A stretch of DNA of 5,118 nt from Oscillospiraceae bacterium (GCA_024690695.1 JAILOS010000063.1:1-5118); one strand, 5' to 3'. Positions 1 to 5,118 are shown, counted from the first letter of the stretch. The notes: a model not told the origin generated them from the letters alone. Numbers and translations are program-made.

Positions 1-149
1 TAGTAATCAATGCTCAAAGGACCATCATAGTTCGGCAGCAGCTCAAGGCTTTTGTAGTCGTAAGAAACCCACCAGCTGCATCCCTTCGCAACCAGGTTCT
101 TAGAAAATAGATCTGTGCACAGGACTTCAATGAGGTCAAAAAAGTTTTG
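1..149 (-). pseudogene. Y-family DNA polymerase (UmuC/DinB-like) fragment, 5' part missing, runs off left edge
   Basis: The minus strand is open from 149 to the window edge and encodes about 49 residues, including LVAKGCSWWVSYDYKSLE and YDGPLSIDY. This resembles the little-finger part of Y-family translesion polymerases (UmuC/DinB/ImpB type), where a 'DLV.KGLVT..VVLTVGYD' stretch is typical; the match is from memory of the family, not from a search. The frame is closed upstream by a TGA at 150-152, and neither the palm and finger catalytic parts nor a start codon with a Shine-Dalgarno are seen to the right. So the gene has lost its 5' half, with the break near 150, and the rest of the C-terminus lies outside the window. 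Chromosomal and mobile-element copies of such polymerases are common in clostridia. An alternative is chance similarity over a short stretch, but the length and spacing of the motifs make this less likely. Confidence 0.55.
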
Positions 150-238
150 TCAGCAAAAATATATGCACATCAGATAGCAGAGGCAAAAGCGAAGGCTGCA
201 GAAGTCCGATCCAACGTTTTTGCAAGAGCAAGATAGCA

Positions 239-263
239 AGAAGGGCAGATTTTTCTGCCCTTC
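239..263. terminator. Perfect 11-bp hairpin, possible terminator
   Basis: AGAAGGGCAGA (239-249) and TCTGCCCTTCT (253-263) form a perfect 11-bp stem with a TTT loop. Neither side is followed by a real T run, so it is at best a weak intrinsic terminator; it could also be a leftover of a mobile element. On the plus strand it starts two bases after a TAG at 234-236. The stretch from 264 to 331 is AT-rich and holds nothing I can identify. Confidence 0.45.
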
Positions 264-331
264 TACGCTACATAGACAATTATTATTTCTTGGTGATTAT
301 CCTTGTTTTTCTTTGAATTGCGGGATATAAC

Positions 332-358
332 TGCACTAGTCAACAAAAAATGGACACG
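332..358. repeat. Putative terminal inverted repeat of the IS3-family remnant
   Basis: The sequence starting TGCACTAGTCAAC and continuing through an A run to TGGACACGG follows the pattern of IS3/IS150-group ends (TG at the tip, then 'ACT...C..CAAAA..TGGACA'). It lies about 35 bases beyond the transposase stop codon, where the transposase-distal end of such an element belongs. The partner repeat at the other end is absent because the element is truncated. The exact tip at 332 is inferred from the family pattern. Confidence 0.5.
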
Positions 359-393
359 GGAAAACGAAGAATAAGAATAGGTAAATGGGGAAA

Positions 394-675
394 TCAGACA
401 GTGTGCGAGGGCAAATTAGACTCACGATACTGCTTAGGCGTCAGGTAATTCAGAGAGTAGGCAGGGCGCTGTTCATTGAAGAAAAGGATGTAGTCATCAA
501 CTTCGCTTTGAACAGGCTTCTCACCAGTTACATGCAAGTCCATGAACAGCTCCGCCTTGATCCAGCCGTTGATGGCTTCCATCGCCGCGTTGTCTGTCGG
601 CGTACCGGCGCGGGACATGGATCGCGTGATGCCGTACATGGGCAACAGCTCGTTAAAAGACTTAGACGCATATCT
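394..675 (-). pseudogene. IS3-family transposase OrfB, C-terminal fragment
   Basis: The minus strand encodes the C-terminal end of an rve-type integrase core: RYASKSFNELLPMYG, SMSRAGTPTDNAAME, then FFNEQRPAYSLNYLTPKQYRE and a TGA stop at 394-396. The E in DNAAME is the last acidic residue of the DDE triad that catalyses strand transfer in IS3/IS150 transposases; YxSKxF and the 'N..RP..SL.Y.TP..Y' tail are also family hallmarks. The first two catalytic aspartates and the OrfA helix-turn-helix are gone, because homology stops at about 675. The reading frame stays open to 987, but the encoded residues beyond 675 are unrelated and overlap real features, so the long frame is not a gene. The fragment itself has no internal stop or frameshift, suggesting fairly recent truncation. 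Confidence 0.85.
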
Positions 676-836
676 ACTACAAGTTCGTGGGCTATCTGGA
701 GATCCCCTCCCACCTCTCCGCGCCGAACTACAAGGCCGATCTGCGGCAGGGCGTGGCGGTGGAATACGTCTCCTGCGAGCCGACGGACAGCGCTCGCGAG
801 CTGTTCGACGAGGACTGCGAGCCGGTTGAAGAATAG
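675..836 (+). pseudogene. Orphan 3' end of an unidentified plus-strand gene
   Basis: From the IS junction the plus strand reads 53 codons, starting YYKFVGYLEIPSHLSA and ending in an acidic tail, FDEDCEPVEE, before TAG at 834-836. GC is high, third positions are mostly G or C, and composition resembles htrA and rsmI rather than the IS next door, so I read it as the tail of a real coding sequence whose upstream part was lost. There is no start codon or ribosome binding site at its beginning, and in-frame TAG at 663-665 lies inside the IS remnant. I do not recognise the family, and nothing in 53 residues reveals a catalytic motif. It may be a second piece of the island that carried the IS. Confidence 0.45.
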
Positions 837-840
837 CAAT

Positions 841-871
841 AAAAAAACCGGAGCAGGCCGAAACCTGCTCC
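841..871 (-). terminator. Rho-independent terminator of the 884-1627 gene
   Basis: Read on the minus strand, GGAGCAGG (871-864) and CCTGCTCC (857-850) form a perfect 8-bp stem with a 6-base loop, followed by GG and seven Ts (847-841). It starts 12 bases past the TAA stop of the 884-1627 gene and ends that transcript. On the plus strand there is no T run, so it does not serve the orphan fragment at 675-836. Confidence 0.88.
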
Positions 872-883
872 AGTACATCAATG

Positions 884-1627
884 TTACTCGGCAAATCCTT
901 GAAAAGACGGCTGTAGAAAGCAAAAGCCTGAACTCCCAAACGGCCCATCCAGCAGGCTTTGCATCGCTTGGCTGATTCTTTCCTCATGTGTCCGGGATGC
1001 AGGAATTATAAAATAGTCCCGGATGGAACGGCGAGGAAATGTCATCACGGAAAAATGCTTCCTACCTAGCACAGGATCGGCGGAAAAACGTGCGGCATAT
1101 TCTGCGAGGTAGACAACTGCCTTCTTTCTCGGTCTGTGATTGTAAACGATCACACTCTTACCGGATGCAACGTAGTCAGAGACCTCGTGGAGCCAAACGT
1201 ACTTTGGACTCTTCTGCGAGCCCGGCTTGACGCTCTTCACGTTCAAGCCGTTATCAGGGTCCAAAAATACAATGTCGCAATCCGCAAGTCTTGCAAGGGC
1301 TGCCCGATGCCAGGCTATTCGTTGGTCGACTTCCTTGGGAACCGCGTCGTTCACAAAAAGATTGCTGGCAAGCAGGCGAGCCTGTTCCAGAGCTTGTACG
1401 GAACGAGCCTCGCGAAGGTCGAAAATCCTGTTCAAAGTCGCAGAGAGCTCCGGATCCAAGTTCTCATATTGAGTGGGGATTCTGTATTTGCCGTCGTCAT
1501 GGATCTCCGAGGGCAAGGTTTTCGATAGATACCAATTCACACCTACCGTTAAGCCCTGCGCTTCCATTGCGCGGAGCAATGCAAACTTTCCGTAATCACC
1601 GATATCGCCGGCGTATCGATCCTGCAT
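884..1627 (-). CDS. Conserved protein of unknown function, 'DRYAGDIGDYGK' family (247 aa)
   Basis: The product begins MQDRYAGDIGDYGKFALLRA, a signature I know from a widespread conserved family without assigned function; it ends at TAA (884-886). Visible motifs are D-R-Y-A-G-D-I-G-D-Y-G-K (residues 3-14), GVNWYL (29-34), DDGK (44-47), FLDPDNGL (121-128) after a hydrophobic strand, and VIVYNHRPR (159-167). An acidic DPDNGL at the end of a beta strand would suit a Rossmann-like, methyltransferase-type or nuclease-type active site, but this is inference and no SAM-binding glycine loop is evident. No signal peptide or membrane segment is seen, so it is probably cytoplasmic. The start at 1627 is chosen because AGGAGG (1634-1639) lies 6 bases upstream; an earlier in-frame ATG at 1699 would lie upstream of the predicted transcription start. 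The gene has its own promoter and terminator, a lower GC than htrA and rsmI, and sits between a tRNA gene and IS debris, all suggesting acquisition by transfer. Confidence 0.85.
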   Translation of the reverse strand: MQDRYAGDIGDYGKFALLRAMEAQGLTVGVNWYLSKTLPSEIHDDGKYRIPTQYENLDPELSATLNRIFDLREARSVQALEQARLLASNLFVNDAVPKEVDQRIAWHRAALARLADCDIVFLDPDNGLNVKSVKPGSQKSPKYVWLHEVSDYVASGKSVIVYNHRPRKKAVVYLAEYAARFSADPVLGRKHFSVMTFPRRSIRDYFIIPASRTHEERISQAMQSLLDGPFGSSGFCFLQPSFQGFAE

Positions 1628-1633
1628 AAGAAA

Positions 1634-1639
1634 CCTCCT
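1634..1639 (-). promoter_or_regulatory. Shine-Dalgarno deciding the start of the 884-1627 gene
   Basis: Minus-strand AGGAGG lies exactly 6 bases before the ATG at 1627-1625. It rules in MQDRYAGDIG as the N-terminus and rules out the longer 271-residue reading that begins at 1699. Confidence 0.88.
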
Positions 1640-1658
1640 GCGTCGTGGTGATGATTGA

Positions 1659-1687
1659 ATGATAGCAACTACTTCAATAAATTTCAA
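1659..1687 (-). promoter_or_regulatory. Sigma-70-type promoter of the 884-1627 gene
   Basis: Minus-strand TTGAAA (1687-1682) and TATCAT (1664-1659) are separated by exactly 17 bases, placing transcription start near 1651, about 12 bases before the Shine-Dalgarno. It begins just past the tRNA terminator, so the gene is transcribed independently of the tRNA. No clear operator dyad is seen around it. Confidence 0.7.
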
Positions 1688-1697
1688 GGAAACGCGC

Positions 1698-1740
1698 AAA
1701 AAAACAGGTGGATGTAACTGAAATCCGTTACATCCACCTG
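1698..1740 (-). terminator. Rho-independent terminator of the tRNA-fMet gene
   Basis: Minus-strand CAGGTGGATGTAAC (1740-1727) pairs perfectly with GTTACATCCACCTG (1718-1705) over 14 bp around an 8-base loop, followed directly by seven Ts (1704-1698). It begins 3 bases after the CCA end of the tRNA and is among the strongest terminators that can be seen in the window. Confidence 0.92.
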
Positions 1741-1743
1741 AAC

Positions 1744-1819
<76 letters not shown>

Positions 1820-1834
1820 ATATGGAGCTTATTT

Positions 1835-1863
1835 AGGATACCACACATGGTTGCGCCTGTCAA
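1835..1863 (-). promoter_or_regulatory. Promoter of the tRNA-fMet gene
   Basis: Minus-strand TTGACA (1863-1858, consensus) and TATCCT (1840-1835) are 17 bases apart. Transcription should begin near 1828, about 8 bases before the mature tRNA 5' end at 1819. A perfect -35 box and short leader fit a stable RNA gene. Confidence 0.85.
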
Positions 1864-1929
1864 GTCTTTTTTCTTCCGTGCGGAAAACATTTTTCCCGGC
1901 GGCTTCCCAGAGGGCCTCTTCCATAGACA

Positions 1930-1959
1930 AGGGCCTGCACGGATCGCCGTGCAGGCCCT
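1930..1959 (-). terminator. Long GC-rich hairpin downstream of htrA, probable terminator
   Basis: AGGGCCTGCACGG (1930-1942) and CCGTGCAGGCCCT (1947-1959) form a perfect 13-bp stem with a 4-base loop. It lies about 100 bases past the htrA stop and before the tRNA promoter. On the minus strand it is followed by TTGTCTATGG, a poor T run, so termination may be weak, Rho-assisted, or the hairpin may instead protect the mRNA 3' end. The rest of 1864-2060 holds no gene that I can support. Confidence 0.6.
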
Positions 1960-2010
1960 GCCGCAGGAGTGTGTGGGAGAAAAAGAGAGGAGATGGGGTA
2001 ACAATGCTTG

Positions 2011-2040
2011 AATCCACAGACGCAAATCGCGTGGATTTGC
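2011..2040. other. Two overlapping, mutually exclusive short hairpins after htrA
   Basis: AATCCAC (2011-2017) can pair with GTGGATT (2031-2037), or GCAAATC (2022-2028) can pair with GATTTGC (2034-2040) around a 5-base loop. Both use 2034-2037, so only one can form. They lie about 20 bases after the htrA stop codon. There is no T run, and no reason in the sequence to call this a regulatory switch. Confidence 0.35.
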
Positions 2041-2060
2041 CGTGAAGGAGTGACTGTGGG

Positions 2061-3668
2061 TCAGTTTTTCGGCTTGGCCTCATCGAAGACGACCTTCAGC
2101 GTAAGGCTGCGGTCCTCGCGGTAGATCTCCAGCTCGGCCTTGTCGCCGGCGGAATACTCCTTGAGCGCCTTCTTGAGATCCGAATAGCTCTCGATCTTCT
2201 GGCCGCCAATGCCGGTGATCACGTCGCCCTCGCGGATGCCCGCCTTCTCGGCGCAGCTCCCGCTCTCCACGGAGTAGACGTAGGCGCCGAGCGGCATGTT
2301 GTAATACTGCGCGTAGGTGGCCGTGTACTGCGTGTCGATGCTGACGCCCAGATAGGCCTTGCCGGTCACGTAGCCGTTCGTGATCAGGTCCTCGGCGATG
2401 CGCACCGCGTCGTTGATCGGGATCGCGAAGCCCAGGCCCTCGATGCCGGCGGAGCTGTACTTCGCCGTGACGATGCCGATGACCTCGCCGTTGGCGTTAT
2501 ACACGGGGCCGCCGGAGTTGCCGGGGTTGACGGCCGCGTCGATCTGGAACATGCCGATCTCTTCGAGGCTGTTGTCGGTGCGGATGCTGCGGTCGAGCGC
2601 GCTGACGTTGCCGTTGGTCATGGAAAACTCCAGCTCGCCCAGCGGGTTGCCGACGACGTGCACCTCGTCGCCGACGAGGATCTTGTCGCTGTCGCCGAAG
2701 GTGACCGCGTTGAGCCCGGTCTCGTCGATCTTCAGCACGGCGACGTCGTTGCTCTCTTCGAAGCCGACGATTTCCGCCTCGTAGCTGGTGCCGTCGTGCA
2801 GAATCACGGAGGCGACCAGATTGTCCGTGACCGCGTTTTTGATCACGTGGTAGTTCGTCAGGATGTAGCCGTCCTCGGAAATGATGAAGCCGGAGCCGGT
2901 GACGGGCGTGGAATTGGTCTTGCCGAAGAAGTCGCGGTAAGTCACCTCGGTGGTGATGCCGACGACCTGCTCGCAGGAGAGCTGATAGATCGCGGCCAGC
3001 GTGCTTCCGCTGCCGGCGGTGAGCTGCACGGGCGAGCTGGCGCCGCTCGAGCCGAGCGTGACCGAGCCGCGGTTCTTGCGCTCGACCGTTTCGGTGGGCT
3101 GCTGCCGCTGCATCTGCCAGCCGACGAGCGCTCCGCCGCCGATGCTGCCGAGCAGCGCGCAGACCAGGCACAGGCAGGCGACCTTCAGAAAGCCGCCGCC
3201 CTTTTTCTTTTCGGCGCGCTTTCTGCGGGGCTCGTGCGGGGTGTAATAGCGGGGCGGCGCGGTGTTCTCGTCCGCCGGTGCGTAATGCGCGTCGGCGTAA
3301 ATACGCTGCGTATAGCCGCTCTTGTAGCGGTACTCCCCTTCCTCAAAGCCCGGCGTATCGTCCGTGGCAAACGGATTTTCCGCCGTCGGCGCCGCGGCAG
3401 GCTCTTCGGCCGCCGGAGCTTCTTCCGCCGCCGGGGCCTCTTCGGCCGCCGGAGCTTCTTCCGCCGCCGGGACCTCTTCGGCCGCCGGGGCTTCTTCCGC
3501 CGCCGGGACCTCTTCGGCCGGCTCCGCGGCTTTCGGCGCCTCTGGAGCGGGCCCATCGTCTTCGTCCAGGTCGGGGATATGCAGCTCGGGCACCTTCACC
3601 GGAGGCTTATCTTCTCCGACGGGCGTTCCCATCCAGCTTTCAAAGGGCCAGTTTTCCAGTTCGCTCAT
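2061..3668 (-). CDS. htrA: Membrane-anchored HtrA/DegP-type serine protease (S1C, one PDZ domain)
   Basis: The 535-residue product is an HtrA-family quality-control protease that degrades or refolds misfolded exported proteins at the outer face of the membrane. Layout: acidic, proline- and alanine-rich cytoplasmic region (1-145) with PAAEE hexapeptide repeats (about 49-91), basic RRKRAEKKK (148-156), one membrane segment (about 159-184), a linker, trypsin-like domain (about 225-430) and one C-terminal PDZ domain (about 437-528). The catalytic triad is intact: H274 in TNYHV, D308 in SNDVAV, S385 in GNSGGP. The length exceeds usual Bacillota HtrA (about 400-460 residues) because of the N-terminal region. 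The start at 3668 is supported by AAAGAGG (3683-3677) 8 bases upstream. It is transcribed alone, divergently from rsmI. Two extracytoplasmic cysteines (C232, C472) could in principle pair. htrA, htrB and yyxA-type paralogues exist in Bacillota, so the exact orthologue is not fixed. Confidence 0.95.
   Translation of the reverse strand: MSELENWPFESWMGTPVGEDKPPVKVPELHIPDLDEDDGPAPEAPKAAEPAEEVPAAEEAPAAEEVPAAEEAPAAEEAPAAEEAPAAEEPAAAPTAENPFATDDTPGFEEGEYRYKSGYTQRIYADAHYAPADENTAPPRYYTPHEPRRKRAEKKKGGGFLKVACLCLVCALLGSIGGGALVGWQMQRQQPTETVERKNRGSVTLGSSGASSPVQLTAGSGSTLAAIYQLSCEQVVGITTEVTYRDFFGKTNSTPVTGSGFIISEDGYILTNYHVIKNAVTDNLVASVILHDGTSYEAEIVGFEESNDVAVLKIDETGLNAVTFGDSDKILVGDEVHVVGNPLGELEFSMTNGNVSALDRSIRTDNSLEEIGMFQIDAAVNPGNSGGPVYNANGEVIGIVTAKYSSAGIEGLGFAIPINDAVRIAEDLITNGYVTGKAYLGVSIDTQYTATYAQYYNMPLGAYVYSVESGSCAEKAGIREGDVITGIGGQKIESYSDLKKALKEYSAGDKAELEIYREDRSLTLKVVFDEAKPKN
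3391..3516 (-). repeat. 18-bp coding tandem repeat (PAAEE hexapeptide) in htrA
   Basis: Six 18-bp units (3409-3516), each starting GCCGCCGG on the plus strand, are preceded by a degenerate seventh unit (3391-3408). They encode PAAEEA or PAAEEV on the minus strand. Unit ends alternate between TTCC and TTCG, so the array is organised as three 36-bp pairs, suggesting pairwise duplication. Since the unit is a multiple of three, copy-number change would lengthen or shorten the cytoplasmic linker of HtrA without breaking the frame. Confidence 0.92.
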
Positions 3669-3702
3669 GATTAAAACCTCTTTGCTCTGTACTATGGTCC
3701 AT

Positions 3703-3731
3703 ACTATAAAAGAGATTTATGACCGTGTCAT
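3703..3731 (-). promoter_or_regulatory. Sigma-70-type promoter of htrA
   Basis: Minus-strand ATGACA (3731-3726) and TATAGT (3708-3703) each match consensus at five of six bases and are 17 bases apart. Transcription start is expected near 3696, giving a leader of about 28 bases. A short dyad, TATGG-T-CCATA (3693-3703), sits across the predicted start and could be an operator half-site pair, but it is short enough to be chance. Confidence 0.7.
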
Positions 3732-3769
3732 GAACAAAAGCTCACGATTTTTTTAACACTTCCCCGCTC

Positions 3770-3798
3770 TTGCGCGCCGGCGGAGCGCATGGTACAAT
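3770..3798 (+). promoter_or_regulatory. Sigma-70-type promoter of rsmI
   Basis: TTGCGC (3770-3775) and TACAAT (3793-3798) are 17 bases apart. Transcription should begin near 3805, leaving a leader of about 25 bases with the Shine-Dalgarno at 3820-3824. The in-frame ATG at 3789 falls inside this promoter, so it cannot be the start codon if the promoter is used. Confidence 0.7.
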
Positions 3799-3830
3799 AC
3801 GGTACAGAAAAACGTATTCGGAGGCGCGCC

Positions 3831-4703
3831 ATGGATCAACAGCCCGGAAAACTGTATATCGTCGCCACGCCGATCGGCAACTCGAAGGACATGTCCCCCC
3901 GCGGCGTCCAGATCCTGACGGACGTGGATATCATCGCCGCGGAGGATACGCGCCGCTCGATGGTGCTGCTGAATCTGCTCGGCGTGCGCAACAAGCTGGT
4001 GTCGAACCACAAGTTCAACGAGTACGGCAAGGCGAAGCACTTCGTCGCCGAGATGCTGGCGGGCAAAAGCGTCGCCGTGATCACCGACGCCGGAACGCCC
4101 TGCATCTCCGACCCCGGCAACGAGCTGATCCGCGCCGCGGTGGAGGCCGGCATCCCGGTGATCGGCGTGCCGGGCTGCTGCGCGGCGGTCACGGCGCTGT
4201 CGGTGTCGGGCTTCGATCTGTCGAGCTTCCTGTTCTTCGGCTTTTTCCCGCGCGAGAACGCCGAGCGGCGCAGGCTCCTGGAAAAGCTCCGCCGCGCCGA
4301 CACGCGCACCTTCGCCTTTTACGAGAGCCCCAAGCGGATCATGGAGCTGCTGGATTTCCTCGTCGAATCCGGCGCGCGCTGCCGCCTGTGCCTGTGCAAC
4401 GACCTGACGAAGCTGCACGAGCGCAGCTATCGCGGCACGCCGGAGGAGGTGCGCGGGCAGCTGCTGGAGAAAGGGAGCTGGGACAAGGGCGAATACGCGC
4501 TGGTGCTGGAGCTCGACGAGGACTACCGCTTCACCAAGACCGAGCACACGGTCTCGGCCGAGGCCATGCTGGTCGACGCGATGGTCGCCTCCTCCCTCGA
4601 CCTGCGCGGCGCGGTGGCCGCGGTGCTGGCGGACGAGAACAACTCCTACAGCAAAAACGAGCTGAAGGCCGCCTCTCTGCGGCTCAAAAAACTGTTTGAA
4701 TAA
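3831..4703 (+). CDS. rsmI: 16S rRNA (cytidine(1402)-2'-O)-methyltransferase RsmI
   Basis: RsmI methylates the ribose of C1402 in the 16S rRNA decoding centre using S-adenosylmethionine; together with RsmH at the same base it tunes P-site fidelity. The 290-residue product has the tetrapyrrole-methylase fold hallmarks in order: LYIVATPIGN (8-17), AAEDTRRS (36-43), VSNHKFNE (57-64), VITDAGTPCISDPG (83-96, the SAM-site loop), VIGVPGCCAAVTAL (110-123), FLFFGFFPR (133-141), FAFYESPKRI (161-170), LCNDLTKLHE (188-197) and KGEYALVLE (219-227). Length fits the family. PGCCAA replaces the more usual PGPSA, a tolerated-looking variation. The start at 3831 is chosen over an ATG at 3789 because GGAGG (3820-3824) lies 6 bases before it and the product then begins as family members do. 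It is cytoplasmic, transcribed alone, divergent from htrA, and its last 20 bases overlap the convergent feoB end. Confidence 0.96.
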   Translation: MDQQPGKLYIVATPIGNSKDMSPRGVQILTDVDIIAAEDTRRSMVLLNLLGVRNKLVSNHKFNEYGKAKHFVAEMLAGKSVAVITDAGTPCISDPGNELIRAAVEAGIPVIGVPGCCAAVTALSVSGFDLSSFLFFGFFPRENAERRRLLEKLRRADTRTFAFYESPKRIMELLDFLVESGARCRLCLCNDLTKLHERSYRGTPEEVRGQLLEKGSWDKGEYALVLELDEDYRFTKTEHTVSAEAMLVDAMVASSLDLRGAVAAVLADENNSYSKNELKAASLRLKKLFE

Positions 4704-5118
4704 GGCTGTGCAGCGCGTTGAGCGCAAGACAGCCGAGGACCCCGGCCGCTGTGGGCAGGGCCGCCGCCAGAGCGGCCCAGCGCCAGCGGCCGGTCTCTTT
4801 TTTCACCGTCAGGAGCGTGGTGCTGCAGGGCCAGTGAAACATCGAAAACACGATCACCGCCGCGGCCGTCCAGCCGGTCCAGCCCTGCGCGAGCAGGCTC
4901 TGCTCGATTTCGGCGAGCGAGCCCGGATCGCCGAGCGTGCCGCCGGCCGCGTAGACCGTCAGCGCCAGCGGCAGGACGATCTCGTTGGCCGGCAGCCCCA
5001 GCAGAAAGGCCAGCAGCAGCGCCCCGTCCATGCCGAGCAGCCTTCCCGGCCCCTCGAGCGCCGCCGCGGCGAGGCTCAGAACGCTCTCGCCGCCGACCTG
5101 CCAGCGGCCGAGCAGCCA
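4684..5118 (-). CDS. feoB: Ferrous iron transport protein B, C-terminal part (continues past right edge)
   Basis: FeoB is the GTPase-coupled inner-membrane permease for Fe(II). The 144 residues seen are its C-terminal membrane part: VGGES early in the fragment, LGLPANEIVLP (about 40-50), GWT..TA before a membrane segment, FHWPCSTTLLTVKKETG (about 94-110), then a last membrane helix with LPTAAG and a short tail to TGA (4684-4686). PANEI and the P-C of HWPC are the conserved positions of the second Gate region; the cysteine has been linked to metal passage in the family. The frame stays open to 5118, so the ATG at 5031 is internal and not a start. The N-terminal G domain and first Gate lie beyond the window. 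The gene converges on rsmI and overlaps its 3' end by 20 bases, with no terminator between them. Confidence 0.93.
   Translation of the reverse strand, partial: WLLGRWQVGGESVLSLAAAALEGPGRLLGMDGALLLAFLLGLPANEIVLPLALTVYAAGGTLGDPGSLAEIEQSLLAQGWTGWTAAAVIVFSMFHWPCSTTLLTVKKETGRWRWAALAAALPTAAGVLGCLALNALHSLIQTVF

Larger units (their letters stand above)
332..675 (-). mobile_element. Truncated IS3-family insertion sequence (3' remnant)
   Basis: About 340 bases of an IS3-family element remain: one putative terminal repeat at 332-358 and the last third of the transposase on the minus strand. The first reading frame (OrfA), the N-terminal part of OrfB and the other terminal repeat are missing. The right boundary lies around 672-683, where transposase similarity ends and a plus-strand coding fragment of clearly higher GC begins. 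The remnant cannot move by itself. It marks this region as a site of past insertion and deletion. Confidence 0.75.

Noticed and set aside
385..975. A 196-codon plus-strand open frame
   Set aside because: It lies antisense to the transposase remnant and crosses the junction and a terminator; its translation has no family features and no Shine-Dalgarno.
394..987. A 197-codon minus-strand frame containing the transposase tail
   Set aside because: Only the part from 394 to about 675 is transposase. Beyond that the translation is Arg/Ser/Pro-rich nonsense opposite a plus-strand coding fragment and overlapping the terminator and end of the 884-1627 gene.
1829..2083. Small open frames on both strands between the tRNA and htrA
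   Set aside because: They cross the tRNA promoter, the 13-bp hairpin and the htrA end, overlap each other and lack ribosome binding sites and recognisable protein features.
3409..3516. CRISPR-like regular repeats
   Set aside because: The units are contiguous with no spacers and are in-frame codons of htrA.
2658..3674. A 338-codon plus-strand open frame opposite htrA
   Set aside because: It is the antisense shadow of GC-rich htrA coding sequence; the Phe/Arg-rich repeat comes from the reverse of the PAAEE repeat. No ribosome binding site.
3789..3830. Upstream ATG giving a 14-residue longer RsmI
   Set aside because: It has no Shine-Dalgarno, falls within the predicted promoter, and the extra residues do not resemble RsmI N-termini.
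3753..4727. A 324-codon minus-strand open frame opposite rsmI
   Set aside because: It is an antisense shadow produced by high GC; the translation is His/Arg/Gln-rich and lacks motifs, while the plus strand is unambiguously rsmI.
4684..5031. A separate 115-residue membrane protein starting at 5031
   Set aside because: The frame continues upstream without a stop to 5118 and the added residues read as FeoB; the ATG is an internal methionine.

Overview
The window looks like chromosome of a GC-rich Bacillota, most likely a gut-type clostridium such as an Oscillospiraceae relative. This is inferred from strong AGGAGG/GGAGG ribosome binding sites, a membrane-anchored HtrA protease with a long cytoplasmic N-terminus, and GC-rich codon use in the right two thirds. 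No species can be named from the sequence alone.

Left part (1-1700) is accessory DNA of mixed and visibly lower GC. It holds the broken end of a Y-family (UmuC/DinB-like) DNA polymerase gene running off the left edge, a perfect hairpin, a 3' remnant of an IS3-family insertion sequence joined abruptly to the last 53 codons of an unknown GC-rich gene, and one intact gene of an uncharacterised conserved family (N-terminus MQDRYAGDIGDYGK). That gene forms a complete unit with its own promoter, Shine-Dalgarno, and intrinsic terminator.

Middle (1698-1863): an initiator tRNA-fMet gene on the minus strand with a near-consensus promoter and a strong intrinsic terminator. The accessory DNA starts right behind its 3' end, the usual arrangement for tRNA-associated islands. 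Its T-stem carries two adjacent U-U oppositions, which is unusual.

Right part (about 2000-5118) is core chromosome: htrA (minus), divergent from rsmI (plus) across a 162-bp region holding one recognisable sigma-70-type promoter for each gene, then the 3' end of feoB (minus), converging on and overlapping rsmI by 20 bp. The three genes serve different functions (envelope protein quality control, 16S rRNA methylation, ferrous iron uptake) and are transcribed separately, so this is a gene neighbourhood rather than a pathway. I see no CRISPR array, rRNA or riboswitch. The only candidate for something undescribed is the DRYAGDIGDYGK-family gene.
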